Shown here: positions 53,558 through 62,663 of the stretch, one piece after another
How the letters are laid out: every line of letters begins with the position of its first letter
How positions within the stretch are numbered: position 1 is the first letter of the stretch
Assembly: GCF_030005555.1 (NCBI RefSeq)
Contig: NZ_JASCQG010000002.1
Span: 186,001-250,000, forward strand
Length of the DNA stretch: 64,000 bases
Source of the DNA: Empedobacter sedimenti
GTDB lineage: Bacteria; Bacteroidota; Bacteroidia; Flavobacteriales; Weeksellaceae
Direction: 5' to 3'
The notes under the pieces: model-generated
Database searches by the model: none
Seen by the model: the letters and a program-made list of their open reading frames with translations, nothing else
What the model was told of the DNA's origin: nothing
Made by a program: the position numbers and the translations under genes

Positions 53558-55258
53558 ATGGACAATCCGATACCACATGACGAAGTTCAAAATACTTTTT
53601 TTGACGGAGAAACACCTAAATTATGGTGGAAGAATTCAGAATCTGAACAAATTTTGAATAGAGGTTACTTATTAAAAGGTGAAACGGTAGAAGGAGCAAT
53701 TGACCGTATAACAGCAGCAGCAGCAAAACGTTTATATAAACCAGAATTACAAGAGTCTTTCAAAGAAATGATTGAAAGAGGTTGGATGAGTTTGTCTTCT
53801 CCAATTTGGGCAAATATGGGAACAGAACGTGGTTTACCAATTTCATGTTTCAATGTTCATATTCCGGATAGTATAGAAGGAATTACACACAAATTAGGTG
53901 AAGTAATTATGCAAACAAAAATTGGAGGTGGAACTTCTGGTTATTTTGGAGAGTTACGTGAGCGTGGTGCAGCAATTACAGATAATGGAAAGAGTAGTGG
54001 AGCAGTATCTTTTATGGAATTGTTTAACTCTGCTATGAATGTTGTTTCGCAAGGTTCTACACGTCGTGGAGCTTTTGCAGCGTATTTAGATATTGATCAT
54101 CCAGATATTGAAGAATTCTTAAAGATTAAATCAATCGGAAGTTCTATTCAAAATTTATTTTACGGAGTTTGTGTACCAGATTATTGGATGCAAGAAATGA
54201 TTGATGGTGATGCAGATAAACGTCAAGTTTGGGCAAAAGTATTAGAGTCACGTCAAGAAAAAGGGTTACCTTATTTATTCTTCTCAGATAATGTGAATAA
54301 AAATAAACCGCAGGTTTATAAGGATTTAGGAATGCGTATTAACGCATCTAATCTTTGTTCAGAGATTATGCTACCATCAAATGAGGACGAATCATTTATC
54401 TGTTGTTTATCATCAATGAATTTAGAGTTATATGATGAATGGAAAGATACTGAAGCTGTTAAATTAGCTATTTTCTTCTTAGATGCAGTACTACAAGAGT
54501 TTATTGAGAAAACAGAAGGAAACCATTACTTAGCTTCTGCTAATCGTTTCGCAAAACGTCACCGTGCCTTAGGTTTAGGTGTTTTAGGTTGGCATTCTTA
54601 TTTACAACGCAACATGATTCCTTTCGAAGGAATGGAAGCGAAATTACGCACAACAGAAATTTTTAAACACATTCAGACAAAAGCAGATAGAGCAACGGAA
54701 GAATTAGCACGTATTTATGGTGAGCCAGAAGTGTTAAAAGGTTACGGACGTCGTAATACAACAACTTGTGCTATTGCGCCAACTACGTCTTCTTCGGCTA
54801 TTTTGGGACAAACATCTCCTGGAATTGAGCCATTTGCATCTAACTATTATAAAGCAGGTTTATCGAAAGGTAACTTTATGCGTAAAAACAAATATTTGAC
54901 AAAATTATTACAAGAAAAAGGCTTGGATAATGAAGATGTTTGGCGCGGAATTATGTTGAATGGTGGTTCTGTACAACATGTTGCTGAGTTAACGCAAGAA
55001 GAGAAAGATGTTTTCAAGACATTTAAAGAAATTTCTCAATTAGAAATTGTTCAACAAGCAGCGATTCGTCAAAAATATGTGGATCAATCACAATCATTAA
55101 ACTTAAATATTCCACCAGATTTACCGGTAAAAGAAGTTAACCGTTTGATGATCGAAGCGTGGCAATTAGGAGTTAAAACATTGTACTATCAGCGTTCTCA
55201 ATCAGTATCAAAAGAATTAGTGGCTAATTTAGTTTCTTGTTCTTCTTGTGAGGCTTAA
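53558..55258 (+). CDS. nrdA: Ribonucleotide reductase class I large subunit, short form without ATP-cone
   Basis: The 566-residue protein has the ten-stranded barrel signatures: SCFNVHIPDSIEG with the first redox cysteine, GGGTSGYFGELRERG, NLCSEIMLPSNEDESFICCLSSMNL with the thiyl-radical cysteine and second redox cysteine, and APTTSSSAILGQTSPGIEP. The C-terminus ends SCSSCEA, the thioredoxin/glutaredoxin-interacting pair. The N-terminal ATP-cone is missing, so overall activity is not feedback-controlled by dATP here. It reduces ribonucleotides to deoxyribonucleotides with the NrdB radical. Confidence 0.95.
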   Translation: MDNPIPHDEVQNTFFDGETPKLWWKNSESEQILNRGYLLKGETVEGAIDRITAAAAKRLYKPELQESFKEMIERGWMSLSSPIWANMGTERGLPISCFNVHIPDSIEGITHKLGEVIMQTKIGGGTSGYFGELRERGAAITDNGKSSGAVSFMELFNSAMNVVSQGSTRRGAFAAYLDIDHPDIEEFLKIKSIGSSIQNLFYGVCVPDYWMQEMIDGDADKRQVWAKVLESRQEKGLPYLFFSDNVNKNKPQVYKDLGMRINASNLCSEIMLPSNEDESFICCLSSMNLELYDEWKDTEAVKLAIFFLDAVLQEFIEKTEGNHYLASANRFAKRHRALGLGVLGWHSYLQRNMIPFEGMEAKLRTTEIFKHIQTKADRATEELARIYGEPEVLKGYGRRNTTTCAIAPTTSSSAILGQTSPGIEPFASNYYKAGLSKGNFMRKNKYLTKLLQEKGLDNEDVWRGIMLNGGSVQHVAELTQEEKDVFKTFKEISQLEIVQQAAIRQKYVDQSQSLNLNIPPDLPVKEVNRLMIEAWQLGVKTLYYQRSQSVSKELVANLVSCSSCEA

Positions 55259-55613
55259 TGTAAATCTGAAAAAATAATATTAATCTTAAAGCTGGCAAAT
55301 AGTTAGCTTTAGGATTAGTGTGTCTTATCTTAAAAAAAAATGCTACCATTACTAGTAGCACTTTAAAAATATTTTTTATTTATCATCTTATTGAATCAAG
55401 AGGCTTACTACCTTGAAGATTAGAAATCAGATAAATACTTAGTTAAATATTTGGGGAAATATTCTTAACTAAAGTATATATAAATTATTAGATATTTATA
55501 ATATTAACATAAAAAGTTATTAACAGTATTCAATTATAGCATTTTAAATTTTACCAAACCTTTTAAAAGGATTGGTCATAACTATTTATTAATATAAAAA
55601 ATACTTTTAAACG
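55259..55613. other. AT-rich non-coding region between nrdA and an orphan gene
   Basis: This 355-bp region is very AT-rich. It has a hairpin TGCTAC/GTAGCA at 55,341-55,360 that may end the nrdA transcript, although the T run is weak. A second small hairpin AAAGCT/AGCTTT lies near 55,290-55,312. No gene or known RNA is visible. Confidence 0.55.
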
Positions 55614-56519
55614 ATGTTGTTTTCACAATATAATAATTTAAATAAACACCAAAATGAATTAGATTTCGTTGATATTAATTTGAATAGAAATAATAAACTA
55701 TTCATAGATCCAAGATTAATTGGTTTACAAGAAGAATTTTTAAATTATTCAATAAAAATTTCTATTTTTTGGAAAAAAATTATAGGACTTATTAAAAATA
55801 ATAATTTAAGAGACTTGACTAAAATGTTTTCTGGATTTAAAGAGCCTAAAGAAACAAAATTAGGCTATGGTTCTGATTCTTATGGTAATTCTATAGCTAA
55901 TATTTTAAAATCAAAATTAATCAAATCTTTTATAGAGAATAAAGCAATTAAAACAGGGATTTTAAATGATTTTTCAGATATAAATTTTTTTGTAAAAGAT
56001 ATAAGTAGTGATAGAATATCTGATATAACAACGAAATTAATTAAAGATGATTTAATTAGTTTTACTCAAAATCAATGTTTTATTCATAATATACCTATGT
56101 TTATGTCTTTTCAAGATGATATTTTTGATGAAAAAACTTTAAAATGGGTTAAGAAAGAAGTATTATTACCCCACTATAATGGCAAGCCAATAATATTAGT
56201 ACCAAAACGAATAGTGAATTCAGAAAGAAATACCAATGGTAATCTTGGTTGTTTTTATAGATTTGCTATAAAGAACTTTGTTATAAATGATAATGAAGTT
56301 AAATCTAATATTAAAGGAAGTGGTAAAAATGGTAAAATTTTATTGAAAGATATAAAAGAAGATAACCCATTTCACAAATCATTACTTATAGAGTGGAATC
56401 TCAAATATCCAAAACTATTAGTTGATTTTAAGTCATATGTAATTAATGAAAATTTAAGAGTAATGACGGATTCTGAACTAACAGATTTAATTGAATTTAG
56501 TAATAAAAAAATAGCTTAA
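55614..56519 (+). CDS. AT-rich orphan protein of unknown function, possibly acquired
   Basis: The 301-residue protein is Asn/Lys/Ile-rich and its gene is clearly more AT-rich than its neighbours. The N-terminus has NELDFVDINLNRNNKLFIDPRLI; the middle has SDRISDITTKLIKDDLISFTQNQCF; the C-terminus is polar. The order DFVDIN, LFIDP, SDRISD and TQxQC suggests a defined family also found in mobile or defence contexts, but I cannot name it with confidence. It stands alone between nrdA and a strong terminator. No partner gene or tRNA attachment site is next to it. Confidence 0.6.
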   Translation: MLFSQYNNLNKHQNELDFVDINLNRNNKLFIDPRLIGLQEEFLNYSIKISIFWKKIIGLIKNNNLRDLTKMFSGFKEPKETKLGYGSDSYGNSIANILKSKLIKSFIENKAIKTGILNDFSDINFFVKDISSDRISDITTKLIKDDLISFTQNQCFIHNIPMFMSFQDDIFDEKTLKWVKKEVLLPHYNGKPIILVPKRIVNSERNTNGNLGCFYRFAIKNFVINDNEVKSNIKGSGKNGKILLKDIKEDNPFHKSLLIEWNLKYPKLLVDFKSYVINENLRVMTDSELTDLIEFSNKKIA

Positions 56520-56521
56520 AT

Positions 56522-56553
56522 AAAAAATCCACTCAACTGAGTGGATTTTTTTA
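56522..56553. terminator. Bidirectional terminator between the orphan gene and the DUF2490 gene
   Basis: AAAAATCCACTCA-AC-TGAGTGGATTTTTTT with flanking A and T runs lies between convergent genes. Confidence 0.88.
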
Positions 56554-56606
56554 TTGTCATTCTGAACTCGTTTCAGAATTGCATATCATTAGATTAACTA
56601 CAATTT

Positions 56607-57269
56607 TTATATCGGATTATTAATCGTCAAACCAATCATCAATTGGTCAGTATGCGATTTTTTCTGGCTTTGTAACATATAACCAGCTTCTAAACTAAAT
56701 GTTGGTGAAATAACATAACCTAAACTCAGTCCCAAACGATTTCTATCAAAGGTTTTGTCTTTAACAGCCTGTAGAAAAAGCTCATCATATGCTTTTAAAT
56801 ACCATGTATTTTTAATTAATTTAGGATTATTTAGTGGAACGGTTGCTGTTAATTGATATCGGAATCTAAATTGAGTATCGTTTTCTAAAAATCGTTCTTC
56901 GGTACGAAAACGATGTGCAAAATTAAAGCGATTTATAGTATGTTTTGTGGTAAATTGCTGGTATAATCGGTGTTCGTGATTATGTGCATAATTATCATCA
57001 ACAGAAGGCGTTCTGTTCTGAATATAAGCGTAACCAGCTAACACTGTATTGTTATTTTCTGTTAAGTTATATCCAATTCCTGCTCGAATTAACAATTGAT
57101 TCAATTGATCCAAATCTTCGTATGTTCGGTATTGAATATCGGATTGAAATGACCAATCTTGATTGATTTTTTGATTGATATTTAACGAATTCCAAATTCT
57201 GAAATCACTTTCTTGTGCTTGTAAAACGATACTTGTTAAAATAATAAAACTGGCTAAAATCTTCTTCAT
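56607..57269 (-). CDS. DUF2490 family protein (outer-membrane beta-barrel-like)
   Basis: From the ATG at 57267-57269 the protein is 220 residues. It has a signal peptide (cleavage near LQAQ) and the DUF2490 pattern: DFRIWNSLNINQKINQDWSFQSDIQYRTYEDLDQLNQLLIRAGIGYNLT, repeated antiparallel strands, and a TLSLEAGYMLQSQKK-type ending. These proteins are predicted small outer-membrane barrels of unknown function. The frame also opens at 57302 and 57278. Confidence 0.85.
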   Translation of the reverse strand: MKKILASFIILTSIVLQAQESDFRIWNSLNINQKINQDWSFQSDIQYRTYEDLDQLNQLLIRAGIGYNLTENNNTVLAGYAYIQNRTPSVDDNYAHNHEHRLYQQFTTKHTINRFNFAHRFRTEERFLENDTQFRFRYQLTATVPLNNPKLIKNTWYLKAYDELFLQAVKDKTFDRNRLGLSLGYVISPTFSLEAGYMLQSQKKSHTDQLMIGLTINNPI

Positions 57270-57294
57270 ACTTTCCATTTTAACGAAAATAGAA

Positions 57295-57322
57295 AAAGAC
57301 ACGATAACGAATCGTGTCTTTT
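57295..57322 (-). terminator. Terminator after the LLM oxidoreductase gene
   Basis: AAAGACACGAT-TCGTT-ATCGTGTCTTT with a T run on the minus strand. Confidence 0.85.
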
Positions 57323-57339
57323 GTCAGTATATTTAAAAT

Positions 57340-58371
57340 TTATTTTGTTGCTTCCTTTACTTTTGGCAAAACATCTTTTCCAAAAATCTCGATAGATTTC
57401 ATCATTTTTAAATGATCTGGCGCTCCAACATCCATGTGAGCTGAAAAACGTGTTAAACCAAACATTTCTTGGTATTTTAAAATTCTGTCAACAGCTAAAG
57501 AAGAATCGCCTACAACTAAATGTCCGTTTGTAGAACGTCCATAATCAAATTGTGGTTTTGTATATTTTGGCCAACCTCTACTTGCTCCAATTCTATCCAT
57601 TTGTGCTCCATAAATAGGGAAGTAGTCTTCTGCTATTTGTTCGCTATCATCTCCAAAAAAAGAATGCATATGTACACCTATTTGCATGTGATTGATGTTA
57701 TGACCATTCTCTGTATAAACTTGTTTGTATAGATCAAAAAGAAATTTAAAATCAGCAGGATTTCCTCCAATAATTGCAAAAATAATTGGTAAACCTAGTG
57801 TAGCAGCACGAACTACAGAAGATTTAGTTCCACCGACAGCAATCCAAATAGGTAGTTTTTCTTGTACAGGTTTTGGATAAACGCTTTGGTTAATAATCGG
57901 CATTCTAAAATTTCCACGCCAATTGATTACATCATTTTCATTTAAAGTTAAAAGCAAACGAAGTTTTTCATCAAACAGCGCGTCATAATCATTTAGATCA
58001 TAACCATAAAGTGGAAAAGACTCAATAAAAGAACCACGTCCAGCCATTATTTCTGCACGACCATTTGAGATATTATCTACAGTAGAAAAATCTTGATATA
58101 ATTTTACTGGATCTGTAGAACTGATAACTGAAACGGCGCTTCCTAACTTAATGTTTTTGGTAACTGAAGATAAAGCAGCGAGAACAATTTCTGGAGAAGA
58201 AACGGCATAATCAGGACGATGGTGTTCTCCAATTCCAAAGAAATCCAACCCAACCTCGTCCATCAGTTTTACTTCCTCAATAATTTCTGTCATTCGTTGT
58301 TGAGGCGTCTGTTTATACCCTGTTTTAGGATCAATATGTAGATCGCCAAACATTCCTATTCCTAATTCCAT
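57340..58371 (-). CDS. LLM class flavin-dependent oxidoreductase (luciferase-like)
   Basis: The 343-residue TIM-barrel protein starts MELGIGMFGDLHIDPKTG and contains GLDFFGIGEHHRPDYAVSSPEIVLAAL, IKLGSAVSVISSTDPVKLYQDFSTVDNISNGRAEIMAGRGSF and a C-terminal YQEMFGLTRFSAHMDVGAPDHLKMMKSIEIFGKDVLP. The GEHH motif and FMN-site residues match the bacterial luciferase-like monooxygenase family. The substrate is unknown. It has its own -7 box and terminator. Confidence 0.92.
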   Translation of the reverse strand: MELGIGMFGDLHIDPKTGYKQTPQQRMTEIIEEVKLMDEVGLDFFGIGEHHRPDYAVSSPEIVLAALSSVTKNIKLGSAVSVISSTDPVKLYQDFSTVDNISNGRAEIMAGRGSFIESFPLYGYDLNDYDALFDEKLRLLLTLNENDVINWRGNFRMPIINQSVYPKPVQEKLPIWIAVGGTKSSVVRAATLGLPIIFAIIGGNPADFKFLFDLYKQVYTENGHNINHMQIGVHMHSFFGDDSEQIAEDYFPIYGAQMDRIGASRGWPKYTKPQFDYGRSTNGHLVVGDSSLAVDRILKYQEMFGLTRFSAHMDVGAPDHLKMMKSIEIFGKDVLPKVKEATK

Positions 58372-58388
58372 AATATTTTAGATTTACT

Positions 58389-58396
58389 CAAATTTA
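58389..58396 (-). promoter_or_regulatory. -7 promoter box of the LLM oxidoreductase gene
   Basis: TAAATTTG on the minus strand, exact match, 17 nt before the ATG. Confidence 0.55.
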
Positions 58397-58439
58397 CGAA
58401 GACAATTTTAGATTTGGATTGACATAGGTTATGAAAGAA

Positions 58440-58476
58440 AAAGAGTTAATTCAAATTTAACCGAATTAACCCTTTT
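58440..58476 (-). terminator. Terminator after miaE
   Basis: GGGTTAATTC/GAATTAACTC with a 10-nt loop followed by TTTTTC on the minus strand. Confidence 0.8.
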
Positions 58477-58493
58477 GTATTATTTAAGGCATT

Positions 58494-59075
58494 TTAGCCG
58501 TGTATAGCTTCTTTATTTCCGTATGATTGAATTAGATTCCCTTCGAAATCTAACCATTCTTTCCAACGTTTGTCAACATCAACATCAGTTGAAAGTTTAC
58601 GGGCAAAATTTAAGAAAGTTGTATAATGATTGGCTTCAGAAACCATCAAATCGTAATAAAATTTAGCTAATTCTTCGTCATTGATATTTTGAGAAAGTGT
58701 TCTGAATCGTTCACAACTTCTTGCTTCAATCATTGCAGCAAATAGTAAACGATCTACGAAAGCCATATTACGAGAACCATCTTTTTTACAGAATTTCATT
58801 AGTTGTCCTACATAATCATCTTTGCGTTCGCGTCCTAAAACATAACCACGTTTTTGAATAATTTCGACCACCATTTTGAAATGTTGCATTTCTTCTATCG
58901 CAATGTCAGACATTTCTTGTACAAACTCATCGTGTTCAGAGTTGTACGCAATCATTGTAATGGCATTGGTTGCCGCTTTTTGCTCGCACCAAGCATGATC
59001 GGTTAATATTTCTTCTAAATTTCTTTCCGCAATATCAGCCCAACGAGGGTCTGTTAATAATTTTAATCCTAACAT
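58494..59075 (-). CDS. miaE: tRNA 2-methylthio-N6-isopentenyladenosine hydroxylase MiaE
   Basis: The 193-residue di-iron protein has the ferritin-like helices with carboxylate and histidine ligands: LEEILTDHAWCEQKAA, SDIAIEEMQHFKMVVEII (E-x-x-H), MIEARSCERF and LMVSEANHYTTFLNFA (E-x-x-H). It hydroxylates the isopentenyl group at A37 of tRNAs reading UNN codons. It stands alone with its own promoter and terminator, next to the polyphosphate operon. Confidence 0.94.
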   Translation of the reverse strand: MLGLKLLTDPRWADIAERNLEEILTDHAWCEQKAATNAITMIAYNSEHDEFVQEMSDIAIEEMQHFKMVVEIIQKRGYVLGRERKDDYVGQLMKFCKKDGSRNMAFVDRLLFAAMIEARSCERFRTLSQNINDEELAKFYYDLMVSEANHYTTFLNFARKLSTDVDVDKRWKEWLDFEGNLIQSYGNKEAIHG

Positions 59076-59094
59076 TTTAAAGCAATATTAACTA

Positions 59095-59102
59095 CAAAAT
59101 TA
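59095..59102 (-). promoter_or_regulatory. -7 promoter box of miaE
   Basis: TAATTTTG on the minus strand, exact match, 19 nt before the ATG. Confidence 0.55.
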
Positions 59103-59111
59103 CAAAATATA

Positions 59112-59999
59112 TTATTTATTGAGGTCTGCGTATACTTTTCGTATAATACCGTCAGATAAACCTATTTTAGGTACGTGGATTTTTTTTGCATGAGACCATT
59201 TTAGCACATTGCTATAAATCTCTAACGCATAAACTACAACGTCTGCTCTGTCAGGCTTCATGTTAAATATTTGCATACGTTCTTCTGCAGTCATGGTTTG
59301 TAAAATTTGATAATGTTTTTTTACATATAAACTGCCAAGTGGTAAACCAAGTTTTACACCTGAATATTTGTAGACATGGTTAATATTTCCACCCGAACCA
59401 ATTAATTCGACCTCATCATGACCAATGTTTTCTTGAATCCATTTTTTCATGTTTTCAAATGTATGCGGTTCAACTTTATTTTCTAATAATCGTACAGTTC
59501 CTACCTCAAATGATTTCGAAGTAAAAACTTTACTATCTTTTAGTAATGTTAATTCGGTACTACCACCACCAACGTCTACATATAAATATGTTTTTTGATC
59601 TTTAATAAAATCGCCTAACTCGGTATTGAAAAGCAATTCGGCTTCCATTTTACCATCAATAATTTCGATATTAATTCCAGCTTTTTTCTTTACTTTTTTG
59701 ACAACTTCTTTCCCATTAATTGCTTCGCGCATTGCAGAAGTTGCATAAGCTTTATAGATTTCTACATCATAAACTTTCATCATTAATGCATACGACAACA
59801 TAGCATCACAGATACGATCAATATTTTTCTCAGAGATTTCTCCATCAATAAAAACATCATGACCTAAACGAATAGGCATACGCACAATACTGGTTTTGTT
59901 AAAAATTGGTGCTTTACCTTCTTCTTCGTATACATAGTTTATCAATAAGCGCATAGCGTTAGATCCTATGTCTATTGCTCCCAGTTTTCTAATCTTCAT
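59112..59999 (-). CDS. ppx: Exopolyphosphatase/GppA-type phosphatase
   Basis: The 295-residue protein has the Ppx/GppA fold: LGAIDIGSNAMRLLI at the N-terminus, a catalytic acidic residue in AMREAINGKEVV, GGGSTELTLL, and LIGSGGNINHVYK. At about 300 residues it is the short form without the C-terminal extension of E. coli Ppx. It degrades polyphosphate or (p)ppGpp-related substrates. It overlaps ppk1 by 11 bp. Confidence 0.92.
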   Translation of the reverse strand: MKIRKLGAIDIGSNAMRLLINYVYEEEGKAPIFNKTSIVRMPIRLGHDVFIDGEISEKNIDRICDAMLSYALMMKVYDVEIYKAYATSAMREAINGKEVVKKVKKKAGINIEIIDGKMEAELLFNTELGDFIKDQKTYLYVDVGGGSTELTLLKDSKVFTSKSFEVGTVRLLENKVEPHTFENMKKWIQENIGHDEVELIGSGGNINHVYKYSGVKLGLPLGSLYVKKHYQILQTMTAEERMQIFNMKPDRADVVVYALEIYSNVLKWSHAKKIHVPKIGLSDGIIRKVYADLNK

Positions 60000-62055
60000 T
60001 TTCTTCGTCGTTTAATTCTTTAAAATAGTCGTAAGTAGTGTATTGCGATCTATTTGGAGGTTCATTATTTCTTTTATATTCTAGGGCAGATTGAGCTGTA
60101 ATTTGGCGTCCTTTTACATTATCATTAAAGCTAATATCAAATGTATCCATGACAATTTTGCGTAATTTATGATCGTAAATAGGACAAGCAACTTCTACAC
60201 GACTATCTAAATTTCGTTCCATCAAATCAGCAGAAGAAATGTAAACTTTGTCATCTCCTGCATTTTTGAACCAATAGATTCGTGGATGTTCAAGAAATTT
60301 ATCAATCACACTTACACATTCAATATTTTCGGAAAGACCTTTAACACCAGGTATCAATGAGTTAATTCCTCTGATAACCAAGCGAACTTTAACTCCTTTC
60401 TGCGAAGCCTTGTACAACAAATCAATGATTTGTTTGTCGCTTAAACTATTTAATTTGAAATTAATTTCAGCAGGTAATCCAGCTTGGTGATTTTTAATTT
60501 CTCGTTTAATCATTTTTACAATTTTACGGCGCGTTCCGTAAGGTGAAACCAATAAATGACTATAACTTTGGTTAAGATAATTGGCTCCGAAAAATTTAAA
60601 AATTTGTTCAACTTCTTTAGTAATTCCAGGATTAGTCGTAAAATAAGTATAATCTGTATATATTTTTGCGGTACCAGCATGAAAATTACCCGTACTGACA
60701 AAAACATATTTTTCGGCTAAATTACCTTCAGGCTTACGCTCGATATAGCCTATTTTTGAATGCACTTTAAGTCCCGGAACACCAAATATTACATTTACAC
60801 CAGCTTCTTGTAATTTTTTTGACCACATTGCGTTGTTCGATTCATCGAAACGAGCACGAAGTTCTAAAACTGCTGTTACTTCTTTCCCATTCATTGCAGC
60901 ATTAATTAACGAATGCATTATTTGAGAATCTTTTGCAACGCGATAAATAGTAATTTTAATTTTAGTTACTTTAGGATCTATCGCAGCTTCACGTAAAAAT
61001 TTAAGTAATAAAGAATAATCATGATATGGTGCCATCATAATTTCTTCATTCTCTGTAAATGCCTGAAAATAACTTTTATACTTAAATGGTGTTTTAAGTA
61101 TAATTGGTTTTATCTTTTCATAGGTTAAACCTGGAATATCGAAATTAGGAAAACTCATCAAATCTCGTTTATTATGATATTTACCACCAGGATTTATACT
61201 ATCATATTCGTCTAAGCGTAATTTCTTTAAAAAGAATTTCAAGGTGTCAGGTGCAATTTCAGCATCGTATACTAAACGAACAGGAACTCCTTTTTTTCTT
61301 CCTTCTAGACTATGAATAAGTTTTTCTAATAAACTATGTTCTAGATCATTATCAAAATCTAATTCGCTATCACGCGTAATTTTAATTGAATGAGCTTCAA
61401 TTGATTCAAAATCAAACATTTTGAAAATGTCTTTCAAATGATATCGAATAATATCTTCTAAATACATGACATATGTATTTTCGTCTCGTTTTGGTAGAAC
61501 AATAAAACGCTGAAATAAGTGTGTAGGTACAATTAACAAAGCATATTGCACTTTGTCTTTTAGTTGCATTTTTACAGCCAAATAAAACGATCCATCTCGC
61601 AATGGCGGTGCTTTTTTGATATCATCTAAAATAAAAACACCAACAGTATGAATAAATTCATTGTAAAAATACTCCGAGATATATTCCAAATAGCTTTCAG
61701 GAATAGAAGTGTCATCAACTACGAATATTTTGTATAACTCAAGTTCTTTGAATAGTTGATTATGTAATTCATCGTAATGCACACGCTGCTGACGTACAAT
61801 TTCATTGATTTCGTCAATCAAATCTTCGTCCGTTTGGTTGGGATCGATATTATTGTAAACTTTTTCGACATCTTTCAACTGTATAGAACGTAAAATTGTA
61901 GAATATCTTACAGAATAAAATTCGTCTAAGTTGTTAGAATAAATGCCTAAAAAACGAATACGATCAATTAGCGGAACCGTTTCATCAGAAGCTTCTTGTA
62001 AAACTCTTGCATTAAATGATAACCAGCTGATTTCTCGGTTGATATATTTTTTCAT
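59989..62055 (-). CDS. ppk1: Polyphosphate kinase 1
   Basis: From the ATG at 62053-62055 the protein is 688 residues. It begins KKYINREISWLSFNARVLQEASD and has the PPK core: IYRVAKDSQIMHSLINAAMNGKEVTAVLELRARFDE, and the autophosphorylation-site region VFVSTGNFHAGTAKIYTDYTYF with the conserved His. The C-terminal half ends with DKVYISSADLMERNLDSRVEV. It makes polyphosphate from ATP. The frame continues to 62112, but the ATGA overlap with the sixA stop shows that 62055 is the start. Confidence 0.96.
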   Translation of the reverse strand: MKKYINREISWLSFNARVLQEASDETVPLIDRIRFLGIYSNNLDEFYSVRYSTILRSIQLKDVEKVYNNIDPNQTDEDLIDEINEIVRQQRVHYDELHNQLFKELELYKIFVVDDTSIPESYLEYISEYFYNEFIHTVGVFILDDIKKAPPLRDGSFYLAVKMQLKDKVQYALLIVPTHLFQRFIVLPKRDENTYVMYLEDIIRYHLKDIFKMFDFESIEAHSIKITRDSELDFDNDLEHSLLEKLIHSLEGRKKGVPVRLVYDAEIAPDTLKFFLKKLRLDEYDSINPGGKYHNKRDLMSFPNFDIPGLTYEKIKPIILKTPFKYKSYFQAFTENEEIMMAPYHDYSLLLKFLREAAIDPKVTKIKITIYRVAKDSQIMHSLINAAMNGKEVTAVLELRARFDESNNAMWSKKLQEAGVNVIFGVPGLKVHSKIGYIERKPEGNLAEKYVFVSTGNFHAGTAKIYTDYTYFTTNPGITKEVEQIFKFFGANYLNQSYSHLLVSPYGTRRKIVKMIKREIKNHQAGLPAEINFKLNSLSDKQIIDLLYKASQKGVKVRLVIRGINSLIPGVKGLSENIECVSVIDKFLEHPRIYWFKNAGDDKVYISSADLMERNLDSRVEVACPIYDHKLRKIVMDTFDISFNDNVKGRQITAQSALEYKRNNEPPNRSQYTTYDYFKELNDEENED

Positions 62056-62537
62056 TTGATTTCTTTTGGTAAAATAATTTTTACTGTTTCTCCTTTTTTT
62101 ATCTCTTTCCAATGATCAGATTTGAATTGAATCCAAATAAAACCAGATGTTGGAAGATTGTAGATCAATTCGTTTCCAAATTCATTTGCAACTTCAGTAA
62201 AAGCAGGATTGTGTCCAAAAATAAGAACATTTTGTAATTGATTATCTAATTTTTGAATCCAATTATCTAATAAAAAATGCGAAAAGGTATAAAGCTCATC
62301 TACAATTTCTATTTCATGATTTGGAAAAGCAATTTTCTGAACAATATGTGAAGTTTCTTTTGCTCTTGTTGCCTTACTTGTATAGATTTTGTCGCACTTA
62401 ATATGTAAATTATTTTTCAGAAAATGTGCTACTTTTTCAGTTTTATGAATTCCATTTTCGGTAATTGAACGATATTGATCCGAAACATTTTCGTCCCAAC
62501 GACTTTTTGCATGACGCATTAAAAATAGATTTTTCAT
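62052..62537 (-). CDS. Histidine phosphatase, SixA-like
   Basis: The 161-residue protein has the histidine-phosphatase RHG-type motif (LMRHAKSRW, with catalytic His) and a later LIFGHNPAFTEVAN loop with the second histidine. SixA removes phosphate from phosphohistidine of ArcB in E. coli; other targets are likely here. It overlaps ppk1 by ATGA, and belongs to the sixA-ppk1-ppx operon. Confidence 0.88.
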   Translation of the reverse strand: MKNLFLMRHAKSRWDENVSDQYRSITENGIHKTEKVAHFLKNNLHIKCDKIYTSKATRAKETSHIVQKIAFPNHEIEIVDELYTFSHFLLDNWIQKLDNQLQNVLIFGHNPAFTEVANEFGNELIYNLPTSGFIWIQFKSDHWKEIKKGETVKIILPKEIK

Positions 62538-62663
62538 ACTAACTGAATTAAAAAGAAACAGTAGTTAAATTTAATCAAAATGAATTGATTTATTTAACTA
62601 CTGATAAATTTTTATTGAAACGAAATAGGTAAATTCTCCTATTATAGATTAATCTAAATTGTA

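Noticed and set aside
55341-55360. Strong terminator after nrdA
   Set aside because: The stem is only 6 bp and the plus strand lacks a T run directly after it, so I list it only within the intergenic note.
62056-62112. Longer start for polyphosphate kinase
   Set aside because: The upstream codons lie inside the sixA-like gene. An ATGA overlap at 62052-62055 gives a normal start and family-like N-terminus.
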